A stretch of 47,732 nucleotides of DNA from the NCBI RefSeq assembly GCF_000346295.1, contig NZ_ANOG01001062.1, positions 1 to 47,732 on the forward strand. Direction: 5' to 3'. The position numbers were made by a program, and so were the translations under genes. Origin of the DNA: Rhodopirellula maiorica SM1. Its GTDB lineage: Bacteria > Planctomycetota > Planctomycetia > Pirellulales > Pirellulaceae. The first letter of the stretch is position 1. Each line of letters begins with the position of its first letter. Positions 26,559 to 35,464 of this stretch are shown piece by piece. Under the pieces are notes generated by a model. The model ran no database searches. It saw only the letters and a program-made list of their open reading frames with translations, and was not told the DNA's origin.

Positions 26559-27719
26559 TCAGTGAACAATTCGCGGTGACGAAAAGACGCCCGCACTCGT
26601 TTGAGCGCCGTCGCCCTGGATCAAGCCCTCGAGCGTCAGCGACGCCGGCTGAACGTTAATCGCTTTTTCACCTCCGGTCAGTTTTACCGCCATGATACGT
26701 ACCGCAACGAACTTTACGATCTCGAACATGGCGTTGTTGCCGTTGCCCCAAACACTACGATAGACCGGGACCACTCGCACTTCGCCAATGATGGATTCGA
26801 GATCGTCTTTCATGGCTGCGCTTAAGCCTGGGTTTCCCGAAAGATACAGGGTCCCCAATGGATTTAATTCAAGTGAGCCTCCATGAAACTGAAGGTCTGC
26901 ACGACTAAGTCCATTACGAATCTGTTTTGAGATATACGAAGTCGAATTGTTGGTGACACCGATGTTGACCGTCCCTAAATTCCCTGAGCTTCCGGTCTCA
27001 TTAGGGAATAGTCTCAACTCGGGAATTCCATCCGCCTCGGCGGTGACCTGCCCGGTCTTGGGATCGTAGCCCCAGACGTCAGCGTCCGATTCGTGCGATT
27101 GATCCCAATAATCTTCTTCGATGGTGATGGGAAGCATTGGAACGTTTTTACCCGAAGGAGGGATTTTGAATCCCTTGACATCACGCACGAGCGCCGCCGT
27201 GGCTTCCGCATCCACATCTTGTTCACTGCGATTTAAAATACCACCAAAGAAAAGGGGAACAGCCCCGTTCTGTGAGCTGGTTCGACGAATCCTTACTTTG
27301 ACGGCATTATATTTTGTGGGGTCGTCGAATTTCAGTTCCGATTGCCCTGAACCAAATTCGTAGTGCCCAATACTTACGTCAACGTTTGGCGCGACGGACG
27401 CAACTTGTCCAAGCACGGGGTTTGATGACGTAAACTCCGAAGCGACACTACGAGCACGCTTCGTAATTTCATTGATGTCTTGTGAGCTGGCAAACTCGAC
27501 GACAGCAGCGTGTGCGGTGGCATCGGCCGTACGCTGAGTTTCCGTTCTTGCCAAAGCTAAATAGCCTGTGTCGATGGCAAATGCCACCATGCCAAACATG
27601 ATGACAATTAACACTGCGGCCAAAACCGCAATGGCCCCCTTACGGTTTCGGCGATTGCAGAATTTTCTTTGCGAGTTTGATAATTCCGACGCTGAGTTGT
27701 ACCTATTTGTGGGCATCAT
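26559..27719 (-). CDS. TadG-like protein (Flp pilus assembly, DUF2134 type)
   Basis: A 386-residue protein. The N-terminus has the TadG-type segment RKGAIAVLAAVLIVIMFGMV, followed by AFAIDTGYLALARTETQRTADATAHAA, a motif shared by TadG-related proteins in which one membrane helix anchors an external domain. Residues 60-180 look like the DUF2134 region; the rest is beta-rich with a repeated interest in short Asn/Ser loops. No clear Shine-Dalgarno before the double ATG at 27719. Co-transcribed with the TadE-like gene. Such pairs without other Tad genes are common in planctomycetes in my experience of the families, and their function is unclear. Confidence 0.82.
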   Translation of the reverse strand: MMPTNRYNSASELSNSQRKFCNRRNRKGAIAVLAAVLIVIMFGMVAFAIDTGYLALARTETQRTADATAHAAVVEFASSQDINEITKRARSVASEFTSSNPVLGQVASVAPNVDVSIGHYEFGSGQSELKFDDPTKYNAVKVRIRRTSSQNGAVPLFFGGILNRSEQDVDAEATAALVRDVKGFKIPPSGKNVPMLPITIEEDYWDQSHESDADVWGYDPKTGQVTAEADGIPELRLFPNETGSSGNLGTVNIGVTNNSTSYISKQIRNGLSRADLQFHGGSLELNPLGTLYLSGNPGLSAAMKDDLESIIGEVRVVPVYRSVWGNGNNAMFEIVKFVAVRIMAVKLTGGEKAINVQPASLTLEGLIQGDGAQTSAGVFSSPRIVH

Positions 27720-28077
27720 ACTACAGAGGAATGTTCGTCTTCACTGTTGGCGGCCTGGCGACCTCGCGTGAGGCCCATGGCTTTGCGAACCAATCTCACG
27801 ATTGGGTTGCCGGGGTCTTTGAAAAGACGTGTAAGGAAAGTGTTGTTATCAATGACATAGCTTTCCTATCCCCCCCCTGCTTGAGTTTTTCTGCTTCGAA
27901 TCCGCCTGATCCAGATTTAGGCGTGTGCAAAATCAGCACACTTAGCACAACCATACGCGCAACAACCAGGAACAACCATACGCGCAAGCCATCTAGACGA
28001 AGAAGCCAGCGTACGCCAAACCAAAGTTAGCGTGGCGAATTGCACCACCGGCGTGACGCGTGATGCATCGGACGGTT
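27720..28077. other. Intergenic region with a 16-bp direct repeat
   Basis: About 360 bases between two minus-strand genes. It holds two copies of ACAACCATACGCGCAA (27947-27962 and 27972-27987, 25-base spacing) and a small TGTGC/GCACA hairpin just before them. No protein-coding frame looks real. The TadG promoter is expected here. Confidence 0.5.
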
Positions 28078-29844
28078 TCACCGGTGATCGTCTTCATCGC
28101 AAACCTGGATGGTGGCCAACTTTGCCTCTAGCACGACGAGTTTCTTTCGCAGAGATTCGACTTCCGTCTGGACTTGCACAAGCCGCTCGTGGACCGCTTT
28201 GGATTCTTCTGCGGTGACGATTCCATCGGCTTGTAACCCGAGTAACCTGCGGTATTCTCCCTTTCGCAGTGATTCGATCTGCGTCGCCGTCATCCACTGC
28301 GTTCGCACGCTTTCGGTTTGCAACCGCAATCGATCTCGGTCCGCTTTGGCTTTCGCCAGCAAGTCGTGGTATTGCGCTAGGGCGACTCGAGCTGCCGTGC
28401 GAAGATGATAGTCGGGACTTCTCCAATTCGCTCTTGGCAGATCGGCAGCATCAACGAACGCCGAAAGAGCATTATCGAGTCGTTTGTCGTCGTGTTTTTC
28501 CTCAAGAGCTTCGGCCACCATTTCGGCCAGAAATTGTTTTGCTGCACACGACTTCCAATCGCCAAGAGTGGAAAAGACCAAACTGGAATTGGAGGTACGA
28601 TCTCTTTCGAACAACCGTTTGATTTTGGGAAGTGCCGCATCGGGCTGGGATTCGCGGAGTGCACAGGCGGCCGCGATTGCGACTTCCACATTGGGATCAT
28701 CGATATGATCCAACAGCAAATCCGTCGCTTGATCACTAGCCCCTTTGTTACCGGCCCCTTTGTTACCGGCCCCTTGTCCACCGGCCCCTTGTCCACCGGC
28801 CCAGCGGAGCGACAGCAATAGGATCAAACGCCGCTGCAATCGTGTTTCCGATTTCAAAATTTCGATCAATGACTCCGCACGTAATTCTCCGCCCGCCCGA
28901 AACAGCGAATAGATACACACCATACGGACCGTCGCGTTTTGTCGTTTGTCCTCGGCGATCTTCGCGATTTCGTCGCGTTGGCCGTTGTTGGCCAGATCCG
29001 CCAGGATTGGAATCGCTTCGTAGGGAAACATGTCAACGACAAGCGTATTGTCCGTGCTCGGCGTTACCTGCTTTGCATTGATATCGGATTGGTAACCGAA
29101 GGGTTCAAGCAAATAGGGTACGATGCCTTGGTGCAATTCATTGATTGGCAACCGGTGCTCGGATGAACTGGACGAGCGAATTCGATAGTAGACGTTGTGA
29201 TAGGCACGATACGCAGTGTCACGTCCTCCCCCCGATCCACTGAAATCACCATTTCGGCGTGACTCTTCGAGCAAAGTCTTTGCGATGACTCGCAAATCGT
29301 CTTCAGTGGTTTCTTTCGTTTCTTTCCATGCCTCGTCGGCCCAGTATCGATCGACAAAAGCTTGAACACGGAGCCGAACCGCGGCTTCGGAGTAGTCTCG
29401 CGAGTCGGGTTTGGGATTAAACACTTTTCCGCTGATCAACATCAGCGTTTTCTCGTATTCAGGCACCATGATGTGCCTAGAGCTTCGCTTGGTATGCAGC
29501 ACCATGTAACGCAGCAGCAACGGGATCGCTGCTTTGTCCGGCGCCAGACGGATAATCGACGTGGCCTTGGAGTAATTAGTCCAATGCGTGTTGTCGTTGG
29601 TCTCTGCAAGTAACGATTCTGCTTCGAGCAATCGGTCGGGATGGCGAGCTGTTTTCAGCAACCGAACGAAGTCGGATTCCAGCCGGTAAAGCAATTCGTC
29701 TTCGGCCGAGGTCCTTAGTGTTTGACGTTCCTCCACCGCGCTGCGGGTACCAGAGTCCTCGGCGGGGGACTCTCGAGCGACAAGGATTAGCGCCGCACCA
29801 AGTCCACACAGTAGGAGAACCGCAGAAAGAAGGGTCGTTTTCAT
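28078..29844 (-). CDS. Exported HEAT-like repeat protein
   Basis: A 588-residue protein with an N-terminal signal or anchor (LSAVLLLCGLGAALILVA) and then mostly alpha-helical sequence. Residues about 250-450 contain HEAT-like helical pairs, for example PYEAIPILADLANNGQRDEI, NATVRMVCIYSLFRAGGELR and HIDDPNVEVAIAAACALRES. Between them, near residues 349-368, is a Gly/Ala/Asn/Gln tandem repeat (AGGQG twice, AGNKG twice), encoded by 15-bp DNA repeats. The C-terminal 100 residues form a coiled coil (AKADRDRLRLQTESVRTQW and EVESLRKKLVVLEAKLATI). Likely a periplasmic scaffold. No catalytic motif seen. Confidence 0.75.
   Translation of the reverse strand: MKTTLLSAVLLLCGLGAALILVARESPAEDSGTRSAVEERQTLRTSAEDELLYRLESDFVRLLKTARHPDRLLEAESLLAETNDNTHWTNYSKATSIIRLAPDKAAIPLLLRYMVLHTKRSSRHIMVPEYEKTLMLISGKVFNPKPDSRDYSEAAVRLRVQAFVDRYWADEAWKETKETTEDDLRVIAKTLLEESRRNGDFSGSGGGRDTAYRAYHNVYYRIRSSSSSEHRLPINELHQGIVPYLLEPFGYQSDINAKQVTPSTDNTLVVDMFPYEAIPILADLANNGQRDEIAKIAEDKRQNATVRMVCIYSLFRAGGELRAESLIEILKSETRLQRRLILLLSLRWAGGQGAGGQGAGNKGAGNKGASDQATDLLLDHIDDPNVEVAIAAACALRESQPDAALPKIKRLFERDRTSNSSLVFSTLGDWKSCAAKQFLAEMVAEALEEKHDDKRLDNALSAFVDAADLPRANWRSPDYHLRTAARVALAQYHDLLAKAKADRDRLRLQTESVRTQWMTATQIESLRKGEYRRLLGLQADGIVTAEESKAVHERLVQVQTEVESLRKKLVVLEAKLATIQVCDEDDHR
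28740..28799 (-). repeat. 15-bp minisatellite inside a coding region
   Basis: Four head-to-tail 15-bp units on the plus strand: CCCCTTTGTTACCGG twice, then CCCCTTGTCCACCGG twice. They keep the reading frame and encode the Gly/Ala/Asn/Gln repeats of the HEAT-like protein. The block can gain or lose units without a frameshift. Confidence 0.75.
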
Positions 29845-30311
29845 CAGTGGCTCCCAAATGTTCCCGGCTTGCCTTGCGATTCAATCGCGGACTTATCGGA
29901 CAACGATCCACGACGCGTTTTCTTAGCCGAAAACCTTAAATTAACGCGAAACCGTGATTCGATGGGGATGCGAGCGAATAAAAGACGCTCGATAGATCAA
30001 AACCGTTATCGCGGTTATCAGGATGCGAACAACGCCATGGTGTAAGTGGGGGGGTGAGGACGAAGCAACGCGGCATGCTGTACAAGTCAGGAAACATTTT
30101 CCATCGCCGGGTCAACGGGAAGCGTTGCGTTTGGCAGACATTTGCTTGCTTTACATCCCCAAACCGTCTAAAACATGAGCAGAGTCCAAGGTGTCAGCAT
30201 TGCCCTATAGTCAAGCAAAAACCGACACGAATCTTATCTTCTCCTTGGTCACTCGTCCGACATTGCTGCTTTTCACGACTAAACACTTTTCACGACTAAT
30301 CGAGCACAACG
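29845..30311. promoter_or_regulatory. Divergent regulatory region with tandem 13-bp repeat
   Basis: A 467-base gap between the HEAT-like gene (minus) and the cytidine deaminase gene (plus). It holds a hairpin (CGAGCG 29971-29976 with CGCTCG 29986-29991) and, just ahead of the deaminase start, two copies of TTTTCACGACTAA (30270-30282 and 30287-30299; 17-base spacing). No coding frame looks real. The tandem copies could be operator sites. Confidence 0.4.
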
Positions 30312-30728
30312 ATGGTGGATCTAAAGACCAAAGAGATTGACCGACTGATCCTGTCCGCGACCACAGCGCGTGACCAGGCGTATGCTCCCCACAGTCACTT
30401 TTACGTCGGCGCCGCACTGCTGATGAATGACGGCACGGTCGTGATCGGATGCAATGTCGAGAACGCCAGCTATTCGATGTGCTTGTGTGCCGAACGCGTC
30501 GCAGCATCGTCGGCAATCGCCGCGGGTTACCGCGAGTGGCGTGCGATTGCCATTGCCAGTGTGGGCGGCGTGGCCCCCTGTGGTGCATGCCGCCAATTTT
30601 TGTCCGAGTTCGGATTGGATCTACCGGTGATCACCACCGATATCCTGGACGGCAGCTACAAGATTCGAAATCTGAAACAGCTGTTCCCCGAAGCGTTTGA
30701 CGAATCAAGTTTGCCACATCACGCGTAG
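30312..30728 (+). CDS. cdd: Cytidine deaminase
   Basis: A 138-residue homotetrameric-type cytidine deaminase that converts cytidine and deoxycytidine to uridine forms in the cytoplasm. Zinc ligands and the proton shuttle are in place: Cys59-Ala60-Glu61 within MCLCAERVAAS, and Cys90/Cys93 in PCGACRQFLSEF. The substrate loop FYVGAALLMNDG and GCNVENASYSM are family-typical; position 57 (MCLCAE) is Cys where I would expect a small or polar residue. The start is the ATG at 30312. Its uridine/deoxyuridine product can feed the pyrimidine phosphorylase encoded at 19.7 kb, though the genes are not linked. Confidence 0.95.
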   Translation: MVDLKTKEIDRLILSATTARDQAYAPHSHFYVGAALLMNDGTVVIGCNVENASYSMCLCAERVAASSAIAAGYREWRAIAIASVGGVAPCGACRQFLSEFGLDLPVITTDILDGSYKIRNLKQLFPEAFDESSLPHHA

Positions 30729-30734
30729 ACGCGG

Positions 30735-32981
30735 CTATTGCGAACGACCGAGCCGGCGAAAGTCGGTTGCGATGGCATCGTAAACGCGTGCGAGTACCGG
30801 ACGATTGTCGCGAATCGTCATACTGCCGAGCTGACCCGATCGCACCTCGGCACTGGTGATTGGATCCAATTTGGTGATGCTTTCCAAATAGGGTTGTGCC
30901 AATCGCATCTCACCGGAACCATCCAACGTCGGTTCCACCACCAATGGGCCGCCGACATTGGCCGCCAGCGCGGGATGCACCAGCATGCGAGAGGCGCGAG
31001 GACGCAGCGATGCCGGTTTGGCTTTGATTGTCAAACCGCCTCGTAATCGGACGCGCGACGATGAATCGTTTTGGCAGGCCAATTGGTACGCATCCACGTC
31101 TTGTTCGGGAACCACGGCAAGCAGTTCCTTTTCTTGCGGATCCGATACTCGCAACAACTCTTGTCCCGCGGCAACAAAACGTCCTGGCAGCGACTCGACT
31201 TGATTGCCAACGATGTACCCCGAGCGATTGGCAACCACCGTCAATTGAGCGATCTGTTCATCCATTTCGGCAATTTGGCGTCGCAGGGCATTGGCGTTTT
31301 CGAGAGACGTGGCGGCCTTGGACAATTCGCCTTGTCGACGATATTGAATCGCTTTCAGCTCGGCGATCTCGAGGTCGTCTGCTTTCTTTTCGCGTTTGAT
31401 CCTTAGTTCAGGATCCTTTAGCCGCATCAACAATGTTCCCTGCTCGACATGTTGGCCGCGCTCAACGAACAGCGACTCGACGAACGCGTCACTCGGTGAA
31501 CGGGCGATTTGTTCGTCTTGGAACCGAACGACCACGGGCACGCGACGATCAAACGGCGAAGACACCGTACTGAGCTGTTGGAACAGAGCGATCAGTAAAC
31601 TGGCGTAGAACAGCATTCGGCGACGATAAAAATTCAGTCCGAACCGTTCGCCCGGTTCCAGCATCCAAATCTTCCACACCCAGCGAACTGCCGGAATCAG
31701 GAACCACATTAAGACACCGGCGATGGCAAGCAGGATCCCCAATCCACGCGCCCACATCGCAACCCCTAAAACCAGCCCGCCCATCCAAAAGACTTGGAAA
31801 ACAACGCTGCAAGCCGCGTGAATCGACGCAAACCATACTCGCCATCCCGACAACAATTGACGCGTTTGCGGGATACCAAAGAACAACCGCTGCAGCACCG
31901 ACCCTAGTTGCCGGCGTCCGTGCATCCGTAAATTTGGGATCTCGGTCAGATCCGACAATACGTAGTATCCGTCGAGTCGCAGCAGTGGATTGGCGTTGAC
32001 CAACAGCGTGGCGGGACCGGAGATCAAAAAGAACTGAGCGGTGATATGTTTTGCGTAACCTTCCGGTAAAAACCACCATGCCCAAGCCGCAACGGCGGCC
32101 ACGGCAAGTTCGAAGTAAACTCCGCCAAGTGCAATCTGAACTCGATAGAACCGTCGCCGCAGTTTCCAGGCGTCGGTGACATCGACGTACGCCAAGGGTG
32201 CGAGCAGAAAGAACATGATGCCAACCTGGCCAACTCGCACACCATGGTGTTTTGCCGCGACCGCATGGCCCGCTTCGTGGACCAGTTTTGCAACAATCCA
32301 AATCAAAAACAGCATGGGCCAAAGCCCCGGATCAAACATCCGTCGCAATTCCGCAGCAAATGCTTCGAAGTGTCCATAGACCACGCAGAGACCGCTAAAA
32401 ACGAGCAGCATCCAAATCGAAAAACCAATCGGTTCGAACGCAGGCCCCAGATACCGGGTCAACCGCGTCGCGATGCGGTCACCGCGAAACAGTGGAAAGC
32501 GTTGGCTGATCAACCACGGCAAAAAACGCAGCAGCATTGTCAACAAACCAGGCCGAGGCGGTTCCGGTGATCGGGGTGCTGCGTCGGTGATCGCGTCGTA
32601 CGATGCGGGATCGGTTGAGGCCTGATCTGGATTTTCACCGGTCGCCGCCGCGTCCTCTATGGGTGATTCGGTCGGCTCGGCCGATCCCTGTTTGATCACC
32701 GCGACATTGGCTTGGACCAATTGAGCGATGAATTTCGCTAGATCTTCGGTCGTCCACTCGACCCCTTCGCTATGCAGCGCATTGAACAATTCGGGAATGC
32801 CTCGAACACCATCCAACAATGATGCGACGCGATATTCCTCGGGCCCAAGCTGAAAGAATTTTCCCGTCGCTTCGTGATGCGACACATAGGTCGTGCGTCC
32901 GCCGATCTCGCGCGCGATGAAAGTCACCTCGGGATCCAGGATTACGGTCGGTATCGAAGGAAGATCGGCGTCACTGCTCAT
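30735..32981 (-). CDS. PqqD-like / M50 metalloprotease / HlyD fusion protein
   Basis: A 748-residue membrane protein with three parts. Residues about 10-97 (FIAREIGGRTTYVSHHEATG ... FFQLGPEEYRVASLLDGV) look like a PqqD-like winged helix, the fold of RiPP leader-peptide recognition elements. Residues about 180-440 are a polytopic site-2 (M50) protease core with zinc motif HEAGH (235-239) and the second motif NPLLRLDG with Asp337; both are intact. Residues about 480-748 are a HlyD-like adaptor: lipoyl-type segment ARSPSDAFVESLFVERGQHV, a coiled coil and a second lipoyl half. The protein may cleave or present a substrate at the inner membrane and hand it to an outer channel. Last gene of the four-gene operon, 103 bases after the GAF-like adaptor. 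M50 proteins of this type occur near modified-peptide genes (for example YydH). Confidence 0.85.
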   Translation of the reverse strand: MSSDADLPSIPTVILDPEVTFIAREIGGRTTYVSHHEATGKFFQLGPEEYRVASLLDGVRGIPELFNALHSEGVEWTTEDLAKFIAQLVQANVAVIKQGSAEPTESPIEDAAATGENPDQASTDPASYDAITDAAPRSPEPPRPGLLTMLLRFLPWLISQRFPLFRGDRIATRLTRYLGPAFEPIGFSIWMLLVFSGLCVVYGHFEAFAAELRRMFDPGLWPMLFLIWIVAKLVHEAGHAVAAKHHGVRVGQVGIMFFLLAPLAYVDVTDAWKLRRRFYRVQIALGGVYFELAVAAVAAWAWWFLPEGYAKHITAQFFLISGPATLLVNANPLLRLDGYYVLSDLTEIPNLRMHGRRQLGSVLQRLFFGIPQTRQLLSGWRVWFASIHAACSVVFQVFWMGGLVLGVAMWARGLGILLAIAGVLMWFLIPAVRWVWKIWMLEPGERFGLNFYRRRMLFYASLLIALFQQLSTVSSPFDRRVPVVVRFQDEQIARSPSDAFVESLFVERGQHVEQGTLLMRLKDPELRIKREKKADDLEIAELKAIQYRRQGELSKAATSLENANALRRQIAEMDEQIAQLTVVANRSGYIVGNQVESLPGRFVAAGQELLRVSDPQEKELLAVVPEQDVDAYQLACQNDSSSRVRLRGGLTIKAKPASLRPRASRMLVHPALAANVGGPLVVEPTLDGSGEMRLAQPYLESITKLDPITSAEVRSGQLGSMTIRDNRPVLARVYDAIATDFRRLGRSQ

Positions 32982-33084
32982 GATTTCACTAATAATGTGG
33001 GATAGGCGTCCAGCCTGTCATCGTCGCTGCTGTTTTCGAGTAGCGACAACACGCACTCAATTACCTGTTCTTCTCTGTCTAATA

Positions 33085-34473
33085 CTAATACCCAACCCAC
33101 CACAACACGCGTTCAAAACCGCCTCGAATCCAAGACCAGATCCAGGGCCGCAAGGGGCCATAGGTGGTTGCGTCTCCTTGCATCCCTGGTCGTAATTTGC
33201 CGTTGGTATTTTCAACTTCCACCCGTCCGATAAACACATTCTTGTCGTCACGGATCACCGATGACGGATAGAGGTCGTCGAGTTCTTGTTGGATCGAACG
33301 GCCGCCGATCGAACCAAAGCGAATCCGTGTGGGTGAATGAGCGCTGACAAAATCAATTTCGTGTGCCGGTATTTCAATTTCAATCGCCATCTGATCCATC
33401 GGCGAAATCTCGAACATCGTCTGTCCCAGTTCCAGTGGGGATCCGATGTATTGGCTCAGATCGCCGCTGATGATCACGCCATCGATGGGGCTGACCACTT
33501 CAAGCCGTTGCAGACGATCCGAAAGTAACTGCAATGTGCGGTTGAGTTGCCGTTCGCGCAATCGTGCTTGTTGGGCATCCGCGATCCGGCCGGTGGCAAG
33601 TGCCGTGTCATGCTCTTTGGATGCTTGTTGTATTTCCGCCAAAATCGATTCGCGTTCAAGCCGAAGCGGACGCCCATCGAGCGTGACTAACAGTTGGCCC
33701 GCCTTGACCGTTTCGCCGGGTTTGACATGGTTGGATAACAACGTCGCTTCGAACGGGGTCGCAACCAAACGCTGTTGAATCGGTTGCACCCGGGCCGTGC
33801 AAGCGACGCGGTAGTGGACGGGCCAAAACGCCGAAAGCAGCCCGACGAGCATCAGCCCACCGACAATCGTTAACGTACGGCGGGTCACATTTCGTATTGC
33901 TTTGGGCGCGGCATATTTTGGACGACTCCAAAACACGTTGGACAGCGTCCGGATGATCGTCCGCAACCATTCGCCAAAGACCGACTTGTTGGCCACGGGG
34001 TAAATCCAAAGCAAACAGCGTTGGTCCGAGTCGGTTTGCGGCATACACAAAATCATCGCCTGATCGTTGATCAAAACACCACATTCGGCGTCGACCAGTT
34101 CTGTCCACTGCTGGGCTGCGGCGATGCGAGGACCGCTTTCGGGGCCGAGCCATCCCAGTCGTTGATCATACAAACGTTTGAGCTGAGCGTTACCGATGCC
34201 GCAACGAACGGTGGCGTCGGGAAATCGACGCGAAATCTCTTGGGTCAAAATCCGCATCGCATCGACGCGAGTTCCGGCCGAGGCGATCGCGCCAATGATT
34301 TCGAACAATTTCCCCAATTGTTCAGGTGGACTAGCTTTGGATTCCGAACCTGAGTCGGGTGAGTTTTGGCTCGCTTGATCAGCAGCAGGCCGCGGTTTGA
34401 CCTTATTTCCGGTCAACGAGACGTGCAGCATTGCATCGGGATTTAACGAATCGGTGGGCGGTACAATGCTCAT
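33085..34473 (-). CDS. HlyD-type adaptor with cytoplasmic GAF-like domain
   Basis: A 462-residue membrane-fusion protein. The ATG at 34473 overlaps the stop of the upstream adaptor gene (ATGA), so I use it rather than a longer frame. Residues 1-50 are disordered; 50-185 look like a GAF-like sensor domain (LGKLFEIIGAIASAGTRVDA ... LLWIYPVANKSVFGEWL); one membrane helix follows (LTIVGGLMLVGLLSAFW, 201-217), then a periplasmic adaptor: a lipoyl half (RVQPIQQRLVATPFEATLLS), a short coiled coil (LRERQLNRTLQLLSDRLQ), the other lipoyl half (VVSPIDGVIISGDLSQYIGS) and a beta-barrel. A sensory domain on the cytoplasmic side of an adaptor suggests signal-controlled export. The GAF call is based on pattern only. 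Confidence 0.78.
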   Translation of the reverse strand: MSIVPPTDSLNPDAMLHVSLTGNKVKPRPAADQASQNSPDSGSESKASPPEQLGKLFEIIGAIASAGTRVDAMRILTQEISRRFPDATVRCGIGNAQLKRLYDQRLGWLGPESGPRIAAAQQWTELVDAECGVLINDQAMILCMPQTDSDQRCLLWIYPVANKSVFGEWLRTIIRTLSNVFWSRPKYAAPKAIRNVTRRTLTIVGGLMLVGLLSAFWPVHYRVACTARVQPIQQRLVATPFEATLLSNHVKPGETVKAGQLLVTLDGRPLRLERESILAEIQQASKEHDTALATGRIADAQQARLRERQLNRTLQLLSDRLQRLEVVSPIDGVIISGDLSQYIGSPLELGQTMFEISPMDQMAIEIEIPAHEIDFVSAHSPTRIRFGSIGGRSIQQELDDLYPSSVIRDDKNVFIGRVEVENTNGKLRPGMQGDATTYGPLRPWIWSWIRGGFERVLWWVGY

Positions 34474-35462
34474 CTTGTCGCTCCCTGCGGCGACAACAGA
34501 TCGCTTCGGTCTGGCCGTTGAGAAACCGATTGCTTCGCCTTGGCATGATTTCGTTGCGAGCTCGACAAAATGCTCAGAGTGCAACGATCACCGGCGCGTA
34601 ATTGGTGCTCGATGTTATCCAGTTCGACTCGCACTTGCACGGTTCCACTTTCGCCATCGATGTCCGGTGCAATCGAACTGATTTTGGTATCGATCGTGTT
34701 GCCGTTGCTGCGCAAGAAAACGCGTGCGGGTGTCCCCACGCTTAGCCGCCCAATTTCTTCGGCGGGAACATTAAAGACGCCAATCAATCGATCCATCACG
34801 AGCAATCTCGCAATCACCGGATCACTCGGTGAAACATATTCGCCGGGTTCGCGGAAAAGTTCGGCAATCACGCCACTGACCGGAGCCACAATTTTTCGCC
34901 GCTGCAATTGCAATTGATACCGTTCCAATTCCAAACGACGCAGACGCGACTGCTCTTGCGCCGCCACCAATCGGGCTTCGGCGATCTCCAAGTCAGCTTC
35001 GGTGCGACGCAGTTCATCGGGTCGAGCCATATCCTTGGCTGCCAATGTACGCACCATGCCGACGCGTTGTCGCTGCAATTCGGCTTCGACTCGCGCCGCG
35101 TCCTCGTTGCCTCGCATGTTGGCCTGCAGTTCCGCCAATTTGACGGCCGACACCTGAACGTCTTCATCCAGACGTCCTATGATTTGCCCGGCTTTGATCG
35201 CATCCCCAATCTCGACTTCCATTGACAACAACAATCCAACTTCGGCCGCAGCCACCATGATGTCATGCTGGGGTTCGGTAAAACCGTCATAGATCAATGT
35301 TTGCGGCTGCGAATAGGCAGGCGATTGCGAAAACGCTCGGGGGGCATCGACAATCGAAATGATGCTGACGCTGCAGACCAAGGATGTCGAAACGACGAAA
35401 CACTTCATGTGATGTCTGAACATGGACATCATCCCCAATTCGTCTTTGTTTGATTGTGTCAT
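34470..35462 (-). CDS. HlyD-family periplasmic adaptor protein
   Basis: A 330-residue membrane-fusion protein with an N-terminal signal or anchor (FVVSTSLVCSVSIISIV). The first lipoyl half is around IMVAAAEVGLLLSMEVEIGD, the coiled-coil hairpin lies at about residues 105-180 with TLAAKDMARPDELRRTEADL, and the second lipoyl half reads RRKIVAPVSGVIAELFREPG. The beta-barrel is IGVFNVPAEEIGRLSVGTPA. The C-terminus is basic and looks disordered. Its start is two bases after the TolC-like stop and its end overlaps the next start (ATGA), so it is translated as part of one operon. It should link an inner-membrane component to the outer-membrane channel. Confidence 0.88.
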   Translation of the reverse strand: MTQSNKDELGMMSMFRHHMKCFVVSTSLVCSVSIISIVDAPRAFSQSPAYSQPQTLIYDGFTEPQHDIMVAAAEVGLLLSMEVEIGDAIKAGQIIGRLDEDVQVSAVKLAELQANMRGNEDAARVEAELQRQRVGMVRTLAAKDMARPDELRRTEADLEIAEARLVAAQEQSRLRRLELERYQLQLQRRKIVAPVSGVIAELFREPGEYVSPSDPVIARLLVMDRLIGVFNVPAEEIGRLSVGTPARVFLRSNGNTIDTKISSIAPDIDGESGTVQVRVELDNIEHQLRAGDRCTLSILSSSQRNHAKAKQSVSQRPDRSDLLSPQGATR

Positions 35463-35464
35463 GC

